Assembly (NCBI GenBank): GCA_018267435.1
Contig: JAFDYM010000306.1
Coordinates: 1 to 15,060 of the forward strand
Direction of reading: 5' to 3'
DNA from: Bacteroidota bacterium
Lineage (GTDB): Bacteria; Bacteroidota; Bacteroidia; Chitinophagales; LD1
DNA length: 15,060 nucleotides
Shown here: positions 1 through 9,082 of the stretch, piece after piece
Layout: the number at the start of each line of letters is the position of its first letter
Numbering within the stretch: the first letter of the stretch is position 1
Notes under the pieces: generated by a model
The model's input: only the letters and a program-made list of their open reading frames with translations
Database searches by the model: none
What the model was told of the DNA's origin: nothing
Program-made: the position numbers and the translations under genes

Positions 1-3000
1 GTAGGCTTAAAGCTGTTGGATGCCGATGTGCGCAAGTTTTCGGTGGCAGAGAATGTGGTAGATATAAGCAAGCTGAGGCTAGACGGCGCCGATGTAAGTG
101 TAGCCCTAATGAAACGTATAAAAGGCCCAGAAGATACGGTGCCTATGAACATACACTTTATGCCAGGCGAAATGAAGTTGAAGTTCGGAGAGTTTGCATT
201 AACCAACTCGCACTTTAGCTTGAACGACTTAAACAGCGACACCATTAAAGCCAAGGGCATGGACTTTAAGCACCTCGACATTAAGGACATAAACCTATTT
301 GCAGAGAACGGTGCCATAATAGCGGACACCATATTTGCCGATGTAAAACTGCTAAAGGCTGAAGACCGAAGTGGGTTTAAACTAGATAACCTTTCGGCCA
401 ATGCAAGGGTATCGGTAAACGACATAAAGCTTGACAGCTTGGATATTAAAACGCCTTATAGCCATATAACCAATAGCCTTGCATTTAGGTACGAGCACTT
501 CCGCGCCTTCAAGCATTTCTTAACCGATGTAAAGATGAAGGCAGACCTAAAGGATACCAAACTTGCATTAAAGGACCTCTGCTATTTTGTACCTGCGCTT
601 GAACAAGTATGCCACAACAACTTTTATATAAACGGCACTATAACGGGAAGTGTAAGCAACCTACGTGGCAAGGGGGTAAGCATACGTACAGGTAGCAATA
701 CGGCTTTTATGGGCGACTTTAACATGCGTGGTTTACCCGATATATTCGAAACATCGCTCAATATGCGTGTACAAAGGCTGAGTACTACAGTGGCCGACTT
801 ACAACGCATTTACCCTAAGCTAAAAGTACCTGCCAATGTAAACACCCTAGGGCTTGTAAACTTTACAGGAAGTTTCGATGGTTTTGCTACCGACTTTGTT
901 GCCAAAGGGCAATTGACTACCGCCATTGGTAGCGCTACCACCGATGTGAACTTTAAATACAACCGCGAAACCAATAAGAGTGCCTATAGTGGCGACCTTG
1001 CCATGAAGGACTTTAACCTAGGCAAGTTTTTAGGCAACGAAGAGCTATTGGGTAAGGCATCGCTTAGTACTAAAATAAAGGGCAAGGGCATAACTATCGA
1101 AAGCCTTGATGTAAACCTTGACGGCAACATAAGCAGCATAACATTAAAAGGCTATGAGTACAAAGATATAGCCATAGTAGGCGAGGTAGTTAAGAAATCG
1201 TTTGCAGGTAAGCTAAGTATAGATGATGAAAACCTTGCTATGGATTTTGATGGCAAGGTGGACCTTACCAATAAAGTGCCTGAGTTTAACTTTACTGCCA
1301 AGATAGATACTGCTATACTGCAAAAACTAAACATAGGCAAGCAGAACATAAGCCTTGCAGGTAACCTTACTGCTAACTTTTCGGGTAGCAATATTGATAA
1401 TATAGAGGGTGATATAAAGCTTAGCAAATTCGAAGTAACACGCGACAGTACGTATGCCTTTATAAATTACCTAACGCTGGAGGCAAGCAACCTAAGCGAA
1501 GGTAGACGTAAGTTAAAGTTAATATCGGACGTGGCTGACGGCGAGGTACTAGGCAAGTTTACAGTAAAAGAATTACCAAAAGCGCTATACCGATTTGGCA
1601 AAAGCACCTTTACTCGTGGCTATGTAGATACTACCGCGCTTGAAAACCAGCAGAGCTTTACGCTTGACCTACGTGTAAAAGATACGCGCGACCTACCTAA
1701 AATACTGCTGCCACAGCTTAAAACATTGAAGGACACAAAAGTACTTGCCGAGTTTAACAGCGCGAACAACTTTATGCAGTTATCACTTTATACTCCGGTG
1801 TTGCAGTATGGCAACTTTAAAGCTACGGAGCTTGATATAGCAGGTGGGTCAACCGATGGGGAATTTGATTTTAGGGCAAACGTAAACAACCTATTTAGTG
1901 GCGATAGCTTAATGCTAGATACGATAAGCGTAACATCGCGCACGCTTGCCAATAAGGATGTACAATTTGAAATACTTACTGCCGATAAAAAACGCTACAA
2001 CTATGCTGAAATAGCTGCCGTACTTACACCAAGCGTAGGGCGTGCTGTGCTAAGATTCGATACTTCGGATGTGAAATTGGGCAACTACCACTGGCACTTT
2101 AATGAAGGGAACTATATAAGCCTAGAGGGCAAAAAGATAGTAACGAACAATCTTACCTTTAGTAGCCTCGACCAAAGTATATACGTATCTAGCTATCTAA
2201 AAGGCGATACCTCTACCTCGGTAAAGCTAACCTTGGCCAATACCAGCATTAGCGATTTTACAGGCATCTTCACCAATAAAATGCGCGACCTAAAGGGCTA
2301 TATAAACGGCAGTATAGTGTTAGAAGACGTGTTTAGCAAACCCACCATATATGCCGATATGGTGGCAGAAGACTTTATGCTGGGCAACCAAATGATAGGT
2401 GACGTAAACATAGAAACGGATGTAGATGATGAGAAGAAACGCATTAATGTATATGCCTCGGTAAAAAGTGCTGTATATAAAGGCAACTACAATTCATTGG
2501 AAGCAGAGGGGTATATATCTACCGACCCTGAACACCCAGATATGGAGATAGACGTACTGGCAAACCATTTGAACCTAAACTTCTTGAACTATCCATTTTT
2601 TGAGCGCTATGTAAAAAATGTACGCGGCTATGCCAAGATAGATGCAAAGGTATATGGCACATTGAAGAAGCCCTTGCTTAGTGGGGAGGTAACCTTGGTA
2701 GATGATACGGTAACTGTATCCTTCTTAAACACTACTTACCATGCCTTTAACCAGAAGGTAAGGCTTGATGAGCACGGCTTTGATATGGACGGCTTAACCC
2801 TATATGATGTAGACAACAACCTACTATACGGCAACGGGCGCATAAATCATGAAAGCTTTAAAAAGTTTGCGCTTGACCTTAACGTTACTACCAAGCGGGC
2901 GCAGTTTTTGAATACTACGGAAAAGCTAAGCCCTAACTTTTATGGCGTAGCATATGGCGAGGGCAAAGTAACCTTTAGTGGCCCTTTCAACCTACCTGTA

Positions 3001-4383
3001 ATAGAAGCTACAGCCACCACAGGTAAAGGTACTTGGGTGCGCCTACCTATTACCAGCAGCTACGAAACGAACAAGTATGGCTTTTACAAATTTGTTGACC
3101 CTACTAAAGATACGACTGTAATTATTACCCAAAAGGATTTGAAGCTAAATGGCCTCGACTTTACGCTAAACGTAACCGCTACGCCCGATGCGCGCATGGA
3201 TATAGTGCTTGACCCTGTGGCTGGCGATATATTAACTACCTATGGAGCAGGCGATATAATATTGAAACTACCGCGCAATGCCAACATGGTAATAAACGGT
3301 ACTTATAAAATAGAGCGGGGTAGTTATCTATTTACGCTGCAAAGCGTAATCAACAAGAAGTTCGACATTAACCGAGGCGGACAAATAAACTTTGCAGGCA
3401 ACGTGTACAAAGCTGGTATAGATGTAAGTGCCACGTACGATCTGCGCACCAGCACTAACGACCTTATAAGCAACATGCTTAGTAGCACCAATACAGTGGC
3501 TTTATCGGCATCGCAAAGTAGGATACCCGTTAAGCTGAACCTATTATTGACGGGTATATTGGAAAAACCAACCATAGGCTTTAGCATAAACGTAATAGAT
3601 GCCGACCCTACCATACGCAGCTACATCGACCAGCAGTTGGCACTGTTGAAGAACAACGAAACCGAGCTGAATAAGCAGGTATTTGGCCTACTGGTAATGA
3701 ACCGCTTTTTACCTACCAATAGCACAACGGCTAGCTCTATAACCAGCGGTAGCAACCTAGGTGGCACGGCGGCCAATACGGTTACCGAATTCCTAACCTC
3801 GCAGCTATCTAACTACATAAGCAACTTACTTGATTATACTGCTATACGCGGGCTAGATGTACGCCTAGGCTACAAGCAGTATGAACAAGGTACTACTTAC
3901 GATGCTAGCCAAGGCACTACGCAGCCGGTATATAATACCCGCCGCGAGCTACAGTTGGCGCTTAGCCAAAGGCTATTGAACAACCGCTTGGTAATAAATG
4001 CAGGTGGCAACTTGGATGTAGGCAACAGTACTGTAGTTGACCCTACAACACAGTCGGGAGCCAAGGCGGTAATACCAACTGGCGATTTTCAAATTGAGTA
4101 CTTGCTTACGCCTGATGGTGTGTGGCGCGCCAAGGCATTTAACCGTACCAATTACGACTACTACAACTCGCGCAGCAATAACCGCACGGGTGTGGGCTTG
4201 TCGTATCGACAGGAGTTTGACAAGCCTTCGGATATAGTAGATTACTTTAAGGCCAAGGCTGCAGATAGGCGAAGAAAGCGTGAGGAAAAGAAACGCATAA
4301 ACCAAGCCGCTGCTGCTGCCGAAGAGAAAAAGAGAAACGAGCAGAACACGCCACAACAAACTACACCTACCACGGCACCATAA
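1..4383 (+). CDS. tamB: TamB/DUF490-family translocation and assembly module protein (5' end outside window)
   Basis: The frame is open from the first base of the window (VGLKLLDADV...), so the TTG at 16 is an internal leucine and the N-terminus, including the expected membrane anchor, is missing. About 1460 codons are visible, ending in TAA at 4381-4383. The protein is almost wholly made of short alternating beta-strand segments with recurring phrases such as GYINGSIVLED, GKASLST and GEVTLVDD, as in AsmA/TamB proteins. The last 400-450 residues before the tail (about 2640-4230) match the TamB C-terminal domain in style, with GPFNLPVIEATATTGKG and later QLSNYISNLLDYTAIRGLDV. Known role of the family: a periplasm-spanning beta-taco groove thought to carry phospholipids between membranes or help barrel-protein assembly. 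The protein ends in a charged Lys/Arg/Glu helix and a Gln/Thr/Pro tail (about 4240-4380). An outer-membrane barrel gene follows closely on the same strand, suggesting co-transcription. The family call is confident; the exact substrate is unknown. Confidence 0.87.
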   Translation, partial: VGLKLLDADVRKFSVAENVVDISKLRLDGADVSVALMKRIKGPEDTVPMNIHFMPGEMKLKFGEFALTNSHFSLNDLNSDTIKAKGMDFKHLDIKDINLFAENGAIIADTIFADVKLLKAEDRSGFKLDNLSANARVSVNDIKLDSLDIKTPYSHITNSLAFRYEHFRAFKHFLTDVKMKADLKDTKLALKDLCYFVPALEQVCHNNFYINGTITGSVSNLRGKGVSIRTGSNTAFMGDFNMRGLPDIFETSLNMRVQRLSTTVADLQRIYPKLKVPANVNTLGLVNFTGSFDGFATDFVAKGQLTTAIGSATTDVNFKYNRETNKSAYSGDLAMKDFNLGKFLGNEELLGKASLSTKIKGKGITIESLDVNLDGNISSITLKGYEYKDIAIVGEVVKKSFAGKLSIDDENLAMDFDGKVDLTNKVPEFNFTAKIDTAILQKLNIGKQNISLAGNLTANFSGSNIDNIEGDIKLSKFEVTRDSTYAFINYLTLEASNLSEGRRKLKLISDVADGEVLGKFTVKELPKALYRFGKSTFTRGYVDTTALENQQSFTLDLRVKDTRDLPKILLPQLKTLKDTKVLAEFNSANNFMQLSLYTPVLQYGNFKATELDIAGGSTDGEFDFRANVNNLFSGDSLMLDTISVTSRTLANKDVQFEILTADKKRYNYAEIAAVLTPSVGRAVLRFDTSDVKLGNYHWHFNEGNYISLEGKKIVTNNLTFSSLDQSIYVSSYLKGDTSTSVKLTLANTSISDFTGIFTNKMRDLKGYINGSIVLEDVFSKPTIYADMVAEDFMLGNQMIGDVNIETDVDDEKKRINVYASVKSAVYKGNYNSLEAEGYISTDPEHPDMEIDVLANHLNLNFLNYPFFERYVKNVRGYAKIDAKVYGTLKKPLLSGEVTLVDDTVTVSFLNTTYHAFNQKVRLDEHGFDMDGLTLYDVDNNLLYGNGRINHESFKKFALDLNVTTKRAQFLNTTEKLSPNFYGVAYGEGKVTFSGPFNLPVIEATATTGKGTWVRLPITSSYETNKYGFYKFVDPTKDTTVIITQKDLKLNGLDFTLNVTATPDARMDIVLDPVAGDILTTYGAGDIILKLPRNANMVINGTYKIERGSYLFTLQSVINKKFDINRGGQINFAGNVYKAGIDVSATYDLRTSTNDLISNMLSSTNTVALSASQSRIPVKLNLLLTGILEKPTIGFSINVIDADPTIRSYIDQQLALLKNNETELNKQVFGLLVMNRFLPTNSTTASSITSGSNLGGTAANTVTEFLTSQLSNYISNLLDYTAIRGLDVRLGYKQYEQGTTYDASQGTTQPVYNTRRELQLALSQRLLNNRLVINAGGNLDVGNSTVVDPTTQSGAKAVIPTGDFQIEYLLTPDGVWRAKAFNRTNYDYYNSRSNNRTGVGLSYRQEFDKPSDIVDYFKAKAADRRRKREEKKRINQAAAAAEEKKRNEQNTPQQTTPTTAP

Positions 4384-4402
4384 CCTAACTCTGCGCAATA
4401 AA

Positions 4403-4419
4403 AATGCGTTTAGCGCATT
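4403..4419 (+). other. Hairpin over the annotated ATG of the barrel gene
   Basis: AATGCG (4403-4408), a five-base loop and CGCATT (4414-4419) form a perfect 6-bp stem that contains ATG 4404. A competing pairing is TGCGC 4392-4396 with GCGCA 4413-4417. There is no strong T-run after it, so it is at best a weak terminator or attenuator. It makes ATG 4404 a doubtful start codon. Confidence 0.35.
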
Positions 4420-7400
4420 ATCATATCTTGTATTTTATTTACTACGTGAACTGGCAGCACACATGGCGACAAATATGCAATGGGATTGGATTGTTAAAAC
4501 TCAGTCTTGTAAGTGCATGTATACTAATGTGTATGATGGCGTCGGCGCAAAACCCTTCTAACCTACACTATAGCTCCTTCCCTATTGGTAGCGATACGCT
4601 TAATCTTGACACCATGAGCGTAGTGCCCAACACCGTAGTAGTGCGCCTGCAAAATGGCAGCGTAGTTGATACCAATACCTACACTATCCGTGCCTTTCAA
4701 AGCCAATTGATATGGAAACAAAAACCAGCGGCCGATTCGGTAAAGATATTGTACCGCACCTACCCATTTAACCTAAGCGCCGAGGCATACCATAAAAGCA
4801 ATGCTTCGTACTTAGATGCTTCTACAAATGCAGCGGTAAAACCTTTTACCTACATACCAGATGCCGAGAAATTCAAATTGATAGATTTCGGCTCGCTAGA
4901 TTATAACGGTACTTTCAGCCGTGGCTTGGCATTTGGTACCAATCAAGATGTGGTATTAAACAGCAACTTCAACCTACAACTAGCAGGTATGCTAACTAAG
5001 GACCTTGAGATAACCGCTGCCATAACTGATAACAGCATACCCATACAGCCCGAAGGAAATACGCAGCAGATACAGGAATTCGACAAAATATTTATACAAA
5101 TACGAAAGGACCAACACAAAGTTATAATGGGCGACTACGACCTGTATAACCCTACCAACGAGTACTTCATGAAGTTTTCGAAGAAGTATCAAGGCGGATA
5201 TTATAGTGGCTCATACAATATAAAAAAGGTAGGCTTAGTGCGCACGGGCGTATCGGGAGGTATAAGCCGCGGTAAGTTTGCGCGCAACTACCTTACTGTA
5301 AGCGAAGGTAACCAAGGTCCTTACAAGCTAACAGGAACTAACGGCGAGGTATACCTTGTAGTGCTAGCCAATAGCGAAGAGGTATTTATAAATGGACAGA
5401 AAATGGAGCGCGGTGCCGATAGAGATTACACTATTGATTACAACCTAGGCGAAGTAACTTTTATGCCCCGCCGAATAATAACCAAAGACCTACGTGTGGT
5501 GGTAGAATTTGAATATAGCGAACGCAACTACCTGCGCAGTGCGGTGTATGCCAACACAGAGCTCGAAACAAAGAAGGTTGATGTACGCTTCAATTTGTTT
5601 AGCGAGCAGGATACAAAAAACCAAAACGTACAGCAAGACCTGAACGCGGGCAAAAAGCAGTTTATGTCAACCATTGGTGATAGTATACAGAATGCCCTAT
5701 ACCCAGGCTTTGACAGCGTGGCTTACGATGCCAACCGTGTGCTATACCGCATGGTAGATACCCTTGGCTACGATAGCGTATTTGTATACAGCACCGACCC
5801 TACCAATGCCAAATATGCGGTAAGCTTTAGCTATGTAGGCGAAGGCAATGGCCGTTACGCAGTATCATCATCCACTGCCAATGGAAGGGTGTATCAGTGG
5901 CTTGCGCCTTTCTTAGATACACTTAGCGGTACTTACCTATATTCGGGTGCATATGAACCAATTATATTGCTCATCACGCCCAAGTATCAACAGTTATATA
6001 CTTTAGGTTCAACTTACCGAATAAACGCCAATAACACACTAGCCGCCGATGTTGCCATGAGCAACAACGATGTAAACATGTTTAGCAAAAAGGATAACCA
6101 AGATAACATTGGCTTTGCAGCACGCATGAATTACAAAGGCAGCTTTATAACAAAGGCCGACAGCGTAAGCAAGAAGAAACAAATGCTGAGTCTTGATGTA
6201 AACTATGAGTTTCTACAAGATAGGTTTACTACTATTGAACGATACCGTAACGTGGAATTTAACCGCGACTGGAATTTGCTGGTAAACGAAAAACGCTATA
6301 ACGAACACTTGGCGATAGCTAACCTAAATTACATGTGGAGCGACCTTGGCGCTATGGGGTATCGCTTTAAAGCCTATGTGCAGGATACTGCTTACCAAGG
6401 CTACGAAAATGCCATAAACGGAGCGTTTACTAAAGGTGGATTGAACTCTAGTTTCTATGCTAGCTACCTACACTCAAAAACCAGTATACAAAGTACAGAC
6501 TTTATCCGTCCGAAGGCAGAAATATCTTATGCATTTAGTAAGATAAAAGGATGGAGGCTAGGGGGCTTATTCGACCATGAAATAAATAGGATAAAGGCAA
6601 CAGGTGCCGATACGCTATCGCGCAATAGCTACCTATGGCAAAACTATAAGGTGTACTTTACCAGCCCCGATACCATGCAGAACAAATACACAATAGAGTT
6701 TATACAGCGCTATGAGCATAGGGCCATTGGCGACGGCTTCGACAAATTCCACTTCGGGGCACAAACTGTAAACTTTATAGGTAACATAAATAGCATAAAG
6801 AACCACACATTGAACTACACGCTTACCTACCGCCATGCCAAAGATGCCGACAGCAGCGCTAGCCGCCAGCCAGAGCATTTCTACCTAGGCAGGATAGACT
6901 ATAGCTTTAGTGCATTGAAGGGAGTATTCCGCTCAACCACCTTATATGAAATAGGTAGCGGCAGGCAACAAAAAACGCAGGAGATATATCAACGTTCGCC
7001 CACCAACCAAGGCGAGTTTGCCTATGCTGGAGACTACAATGAAAATGGCGTACAAGATGTGAACGAGTTTAGACCCAAAACCCCAAACGATACTGCCACA
7101 TACACGCGCATATTCATTTCTACACCTGAGTTTGTAATGGTAAACACCAACCAGTTTAGCCAAGTGCTAAACATAAACCCTGCTGCTGTATGGAAGAGCA
7201 AGGGTGGTGTAAGAAAGGTGCTATCTATGTTCAGCATATTTGCCAGCGTGCAGATAACGAAAAAGACATACGCCGATAAGGGCAAAAAGGTGGGCGACTA
7301 CTTCAATCCTTTTCCGCTTAAGCGCGAGGATAGCACACTTGTAACTACGGCTATAAGCAGCCGCAACTCACTTTTCTTTAACAAGCTTGAAGCTAAGTAT

Positions 7401-8024
7401 GGCGCACAATTCGATTTTAACTATACACAGAACCGAACGCTATTGACTACAGGCTTCGAGAACCGCTTGATGCGCAGCCAAGGAGTAACCTTGCGTTGGA
7501 ATATAGTGAAGGCGCTTAACCTACAAGGCATATACACCAATGGTATCAAGGCAAATCAATCGGACTATTACACAAGCCAGCGCTATCGCTTTAGCTATAA
7601 CGATGCAAGCGGCGATTTGAGCTACCAGATAAAAAGCTTTCTGCGTATAGGCGCACGCTACGATTTCTCATACAAAGAGAATCCTACCGATACGGTGGGC
7701 AAACAGATAGCGCGTGTAAATAAGCTAACCTTTACAGGCAGGTACAACAGGCTATCGAAGAGTACTATTGAGGCTAGCATATCGTATGCTTCGATACAAT
7801 ACATGGATAATAACTACCGCAATGAACAGTTAGAGTATGCCATGCTAGAAGGCCTACGCAATGGAAATAACTTGGTATGGAGTGTAGGCTTTGAACAGAA
7901 CTTAACCGAGAATATACAGCTATCAATAACCTACGATGGGCGTATGACAGGTTTTACAAGCGGTGATAAATCGACCATGACACCCGTGCATACGGGGAGA
8001 GCTGAGATTAGGGCATTGTTCTAA
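4404..8024 (+). CDS. Large outer-membrane beta-barrel protein of uncharacterised Bacteroidota type
   Basis: This gene encodes a 1206-codon protein if ATG 4404 is used. The signal peptide core LLKLSLVSACILMCMMASAQ has an AxA-type cleavage site (ASA, then Q) near residue 49, unusually far in. TTG 4491 or GTG 4446, both in frame, would give normal 20- to 35-residue signals. After the signal come a compact beta-rich domain and a region (about residues 170-400) with the phrases SRGLAFGTNQDVVLN, AAITDNSIPIQPEGNTQQ, DYTIDYNLGEVTF and ITKDLRVVVEFEYS. I recall this pattern from large conserved Bacteroidota surface proteins with no assigned function. The rest is a long run of amphipathic strands typical of an outer-membrane barrel, ending in phenylalanine. 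An EF-hand-like loop DYNENGVQDVNEF lies at residues 877-889. No TonB box or plug is obvious. The gene starts 20 bases after tamB. Function is not known; outer-membrane location is well supported. Confidence 0.8.
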   Translation: MRLAHYHILYFIYYVNWQHTWRQICNGIGLLKLSLVSACILMCMMASAQNPSNLHYSSFPIGSDTLNLDTMSVVPNTVVVRLQNGSVVDTNTYTIRAFQSQLIWKQKPAADSVKILYRTYPFNLSAEAYHKSNASYLDASTNAAVKPFTYIPDAEKFKLIDFGSLDYNGTFSRGLAFGTNQDVVLNSNFNLQLAGMLTKDLEITAAITDNSIPIQPEGNTQQIQEFDKIFIQIRKDQHKVIMGDYDLYNPTNEYFMKFSKKYQGGYYSGSYNIKKVGLVRTGVSGGISRGKFARNYLTVSEGNQGPYKLTGTNGEVYLVVLANSEEVFINGQKMERGADRDYTIDYNLGEVTFMPRRIITKDLRVVVEFEYSERNYLRSAVYANTELETKKVDVRFNLFSEQDTKNQNVQQDLNAGKKQFMSTIGDSIQNALYPGFDSVAYDANRVLYRMVDTLGYDSVFVYSTDPTNAKYAVSFSYVGEGNGRYAVSSSTANGRVYQWLAPFLDTLSGTYLYSGAYEPIILLITPKYQQLYTLGSTYRINANNTLAADVAMSNNDVNMFSKKDNQDNIGFAARMNYKGSFITKADSVSKKKQMLSLDVNYEFLQDRFTTIERYRNVEFNRDWNLLVNEKRYNEHLAIANLNYMWSDLGAMGYRFKAYVQDTAYQGYENAINGAFTKGGLNSSFYASYLHSKTSIQSTDFIRPKAEISYAFSKIKGWRLGGLFDHEINRIKATGADTLSRNSYLWQNYKVYFTSPDTMQNKYTIEFIQRYEHRAIGDGFDKFHFGAQTVNFIGNINSIKNHTLNYTLTYRHAKDADSSASRQPEHFYLGRIDYSFSALKGVFRSTTLYEIGSGRQQKTQEIYQRSPTNQGEFAYAGDYNENGVQDVNEFRPKTPNDTATYTRIFISTPEFVMVNTNQFSQVLNINPAAVWKSKGGVRKVLSMFSIFASVQITKKTYADKGKKVGDYFNPFPLKREDSTLVTTAISSRNSLFFNKLEAKYGAQFDFNYTQNRTLLTTGFENRLMRSQGVTLRWNIVKALNLQGIYTNGIKANQSDYYTSQRYRFSYNDASGDLSYQIKSFLRIGARYDFSYKENPTDTVGKQIARVNKLTFTGRYNRLSKSTIEASISYASIQYMDNNYRNEQLEYAMLEGLRNGNNLVWSVGFEQNLTENIQLSITYDGRMTGFTSGDKSTMTPVHTGRAEIRALF

Positions 8025-8069
8025 TGCTATCAAGCAAAACATATACTTTAGCCACCACAAACTATTATT

Positions 8070-8420
8070 ATGGGACTTATAGCAGTAGAGGGTATGCAGT
8101 TTTACAGCCACCACGGTTTTTATAAAGAAGAACAAGTGCTAGGCGGCAAATACACCGTAGACGTATATATGCAGGTAGATGTAAACGAAGCGGCGGCAAC
8201 TGATAAACTAGAAAAAACTGTAAACTATGAGCAAGTGTACCAAATAACCAAGCGCGAAATGGAAGTGCACGCAAAACTAATAGAACACGTGTGCCAACGT
8301 ATAGCCGATGCCATAAAAGCACAATATCCGCAGCTGCAATACCTAAAAGTGCGCCTTAACAAGTATAATCCACCGCTTAAAGGGCATGTAGAGAGGGTTT
8401 TTGTAGAAATAGAGCTGTAG
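8070..8420 (+). CDS. folB: Dihydroneopterin aldolase (FolB)
   Basis: A 116-aa protein, normal length for the family. It converts 7,8-dihydroneopterin to 6-hydroxymethyl-7,8-dihydropterin and glycolaldehyde in cytosolic folate synthesis. The characteristic residues of the family are all visible when compared with the well-studied Staphylococcus aureus enzyme: the HG motif at 15-16 followed by E21 (E22 there), T50-V51-N52-Y53 (substrate-binding Tyr54 there), L70-I71-E72-H73 (Glu74 there), and the catalytic lysine K98 in the segment NKYNPP (Lys100 there), followed by GHVERVFVEIE. It starts at ATG 8070, 45 bases after the barrel gene; co-transcription is possible but no other folate gene is present. 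All six isoleucines are ATA codons. The enzyme is expected to be active, probably as an octameric ring of tunnelling-fold subunits as in relatives. Confidence 0.95.
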   Translation: MGLIAVEGMQFYSHHGFYKEEQVLGGKYTVDVYMQVDVNEAAATDKLEKTVNYEQVYQITKREMEVHAKLIEHVCQRIADAIKAQYPQLQYLKVRLNKYNPPLKGHVERVFVEIEL

Positions 8421-8423
8421 AGA

Positions 8424-8454
8424 TTTTGAGGTTTTGAAAATTTAGATAGCTTTG
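8424..8454 (+). promoter_or_regulatory. Bacteroidota-type promoter of tRNA-Cys
   Basis: TTTTG at 8424-8428 and TAGCTTTG at 8447-8454 are separated by 18 bases. This matches the Bacteroidota sigma-ABfr consensus (TTTG near -33, TAnnTTTG near -7) exactly in its key positions. Transcription would start around 8460, giving a leader of about a dozen bases before the tRNA. Confidence 0.72.
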
Positions 8455-8473
8455 CAATCCCATTGAACAAAAT

Positions 8474-8544
8474 GGTCGGATGGCCGAGTGGCTAGGCAGA
8501 GCTCTGCAAAAGCTCGTACAGCGGTTCGAATCCGCTTTCGACCT
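8474..8544 (+). tRNA. tRNA-Cys (anticodon GCA)
   Basis: A full cloverleaf can be folded. The acceptor arm is 8474-8480 with 8537-8543 (seven pairs, one G-T wobble). The D stem is 8483-8485 with 8495-8497. The anticodon stem is 8499-8503 with 8511-8515 (five perfect pairs) around loop CTGCAAA, anticodon GCA at 8506-8508. The T arm is 8520-8524 with 8532-8536 around TTCGAAT. The discriminator base is T (8544), the base typical of cysteine tRNAs and required by CysRS in E. coli. The 71-base length without CCA is normal for tRNA-Cys. CCA is not encoded, so a CCA-adding enzyme must add it. Confidence 0.96.
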
Positions 8545-8556
8545 CTTAACATGGTA

Positions 8557-8589
8557 AAATCCTCTGCTGAACAAGCAGGGGATTTTTTT
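8557..8589 (+). terminator. Intrinsic terminator after tRNA-Cys
   Basis: AAATCCTCTGCT (8557-8568) and AGCAGGGGATTT (8574-8585) pair over 12 positions with one G-T wobble around loop GAACA, followed directly by a run of seven T (8583-8589). It closes the short tRNA transcription unit. Confidence 0.9.
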
Positions 8590-8671
8590 GTTTATTCTAT
8601 AACATGCCAATACAAGCATAGGCAAGCCTTGCGCACAGTTCTTTATTGTAATAATTATAAAATGAATTGTT

Positions 8672-9055
8672 ATGGAAAGCAGTGAAATGATAGTACAAGC
8701 GGCGAATTTGCTTATCCATCATACCAATGGGGCAAATACTAATGAGCAAATATTGGGTATAGAAACCTTGATATGCGACGATAAGGTATACCAACTGCAA
8801 GTATGCCTAGTACCTAAGCACCTCGATACACTTACCGAGGCAAAACCTTATGACGGAGTAGAAACCAGCTATATGCTGAACAAAGCGCACTTAGTAGAGG
8901 CTTTGAACAAAATACGGACCGATAAGGGTTTGGGCGAATACACCGATATAAAGTACACTGTACAATACCTATTTGTACAAGGTTTTAAATACATATTGGA
9001 ATTGCGTATGACAGCTACTAATCCACAATTGATACAATACGAACAACTGAATTAA
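8672..9055 (+). CDS. Uncharacterised 127-aa protein
   Basis: I do not recognise this protein. It is soluble, with no signal peptide or membrane segment. It begins with a helix-like segment (SEMIVQAANLLIHH), then a mixed alpha/beta region with two hydrophobic strands (KVYQLQVCLVP and IKYTVQYLFVQGFKYILEL). The start at ATG 8672 follows an A+T-rich leader (TTGTAATAATTATAAAA) with no Shine-Dalgarno sequence. Eight of its nine isoleucines are ATA, like the core genes, so it is native in codon use and probably real. It sits alone between the tRNA terminator and a convergent minus-strand gene whose stop is 27 bases away. No function can be proposed. Confidence 0.72.
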   Translation: MESSEMIVQAANLLIHHTNGANTNEQILGIETLICDDKVYQLQVCLVPKHLDTLTEAKPYDGVETSYMLNKAHLVEALNKIRTDKGLGEYTDIKYTVQYLFVQGFKYILELRMTATNPQLIQYEQLN

Positions 9056-9082
9056 GTGTAGAAGAAAAACCCTACTTCCCTC

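Noticed and set aside
16..18. TTG as the start of the tamB gene
   Set aside because: The same frame is open to base 1 and the family has a long N-terminal part, so this is an internal leucine codon.
3973..4398. 141-codon minus-strand frame opposite the end of tamB
   Set aside because: It lies antisense to a well-supported gene and has composition expected from the opposite strand; no recognisable domain.
8488..8685. 65-codon plus-strand frame
   Set aside because: It overlaps most of the tRNA-Cys gene and the terminator.
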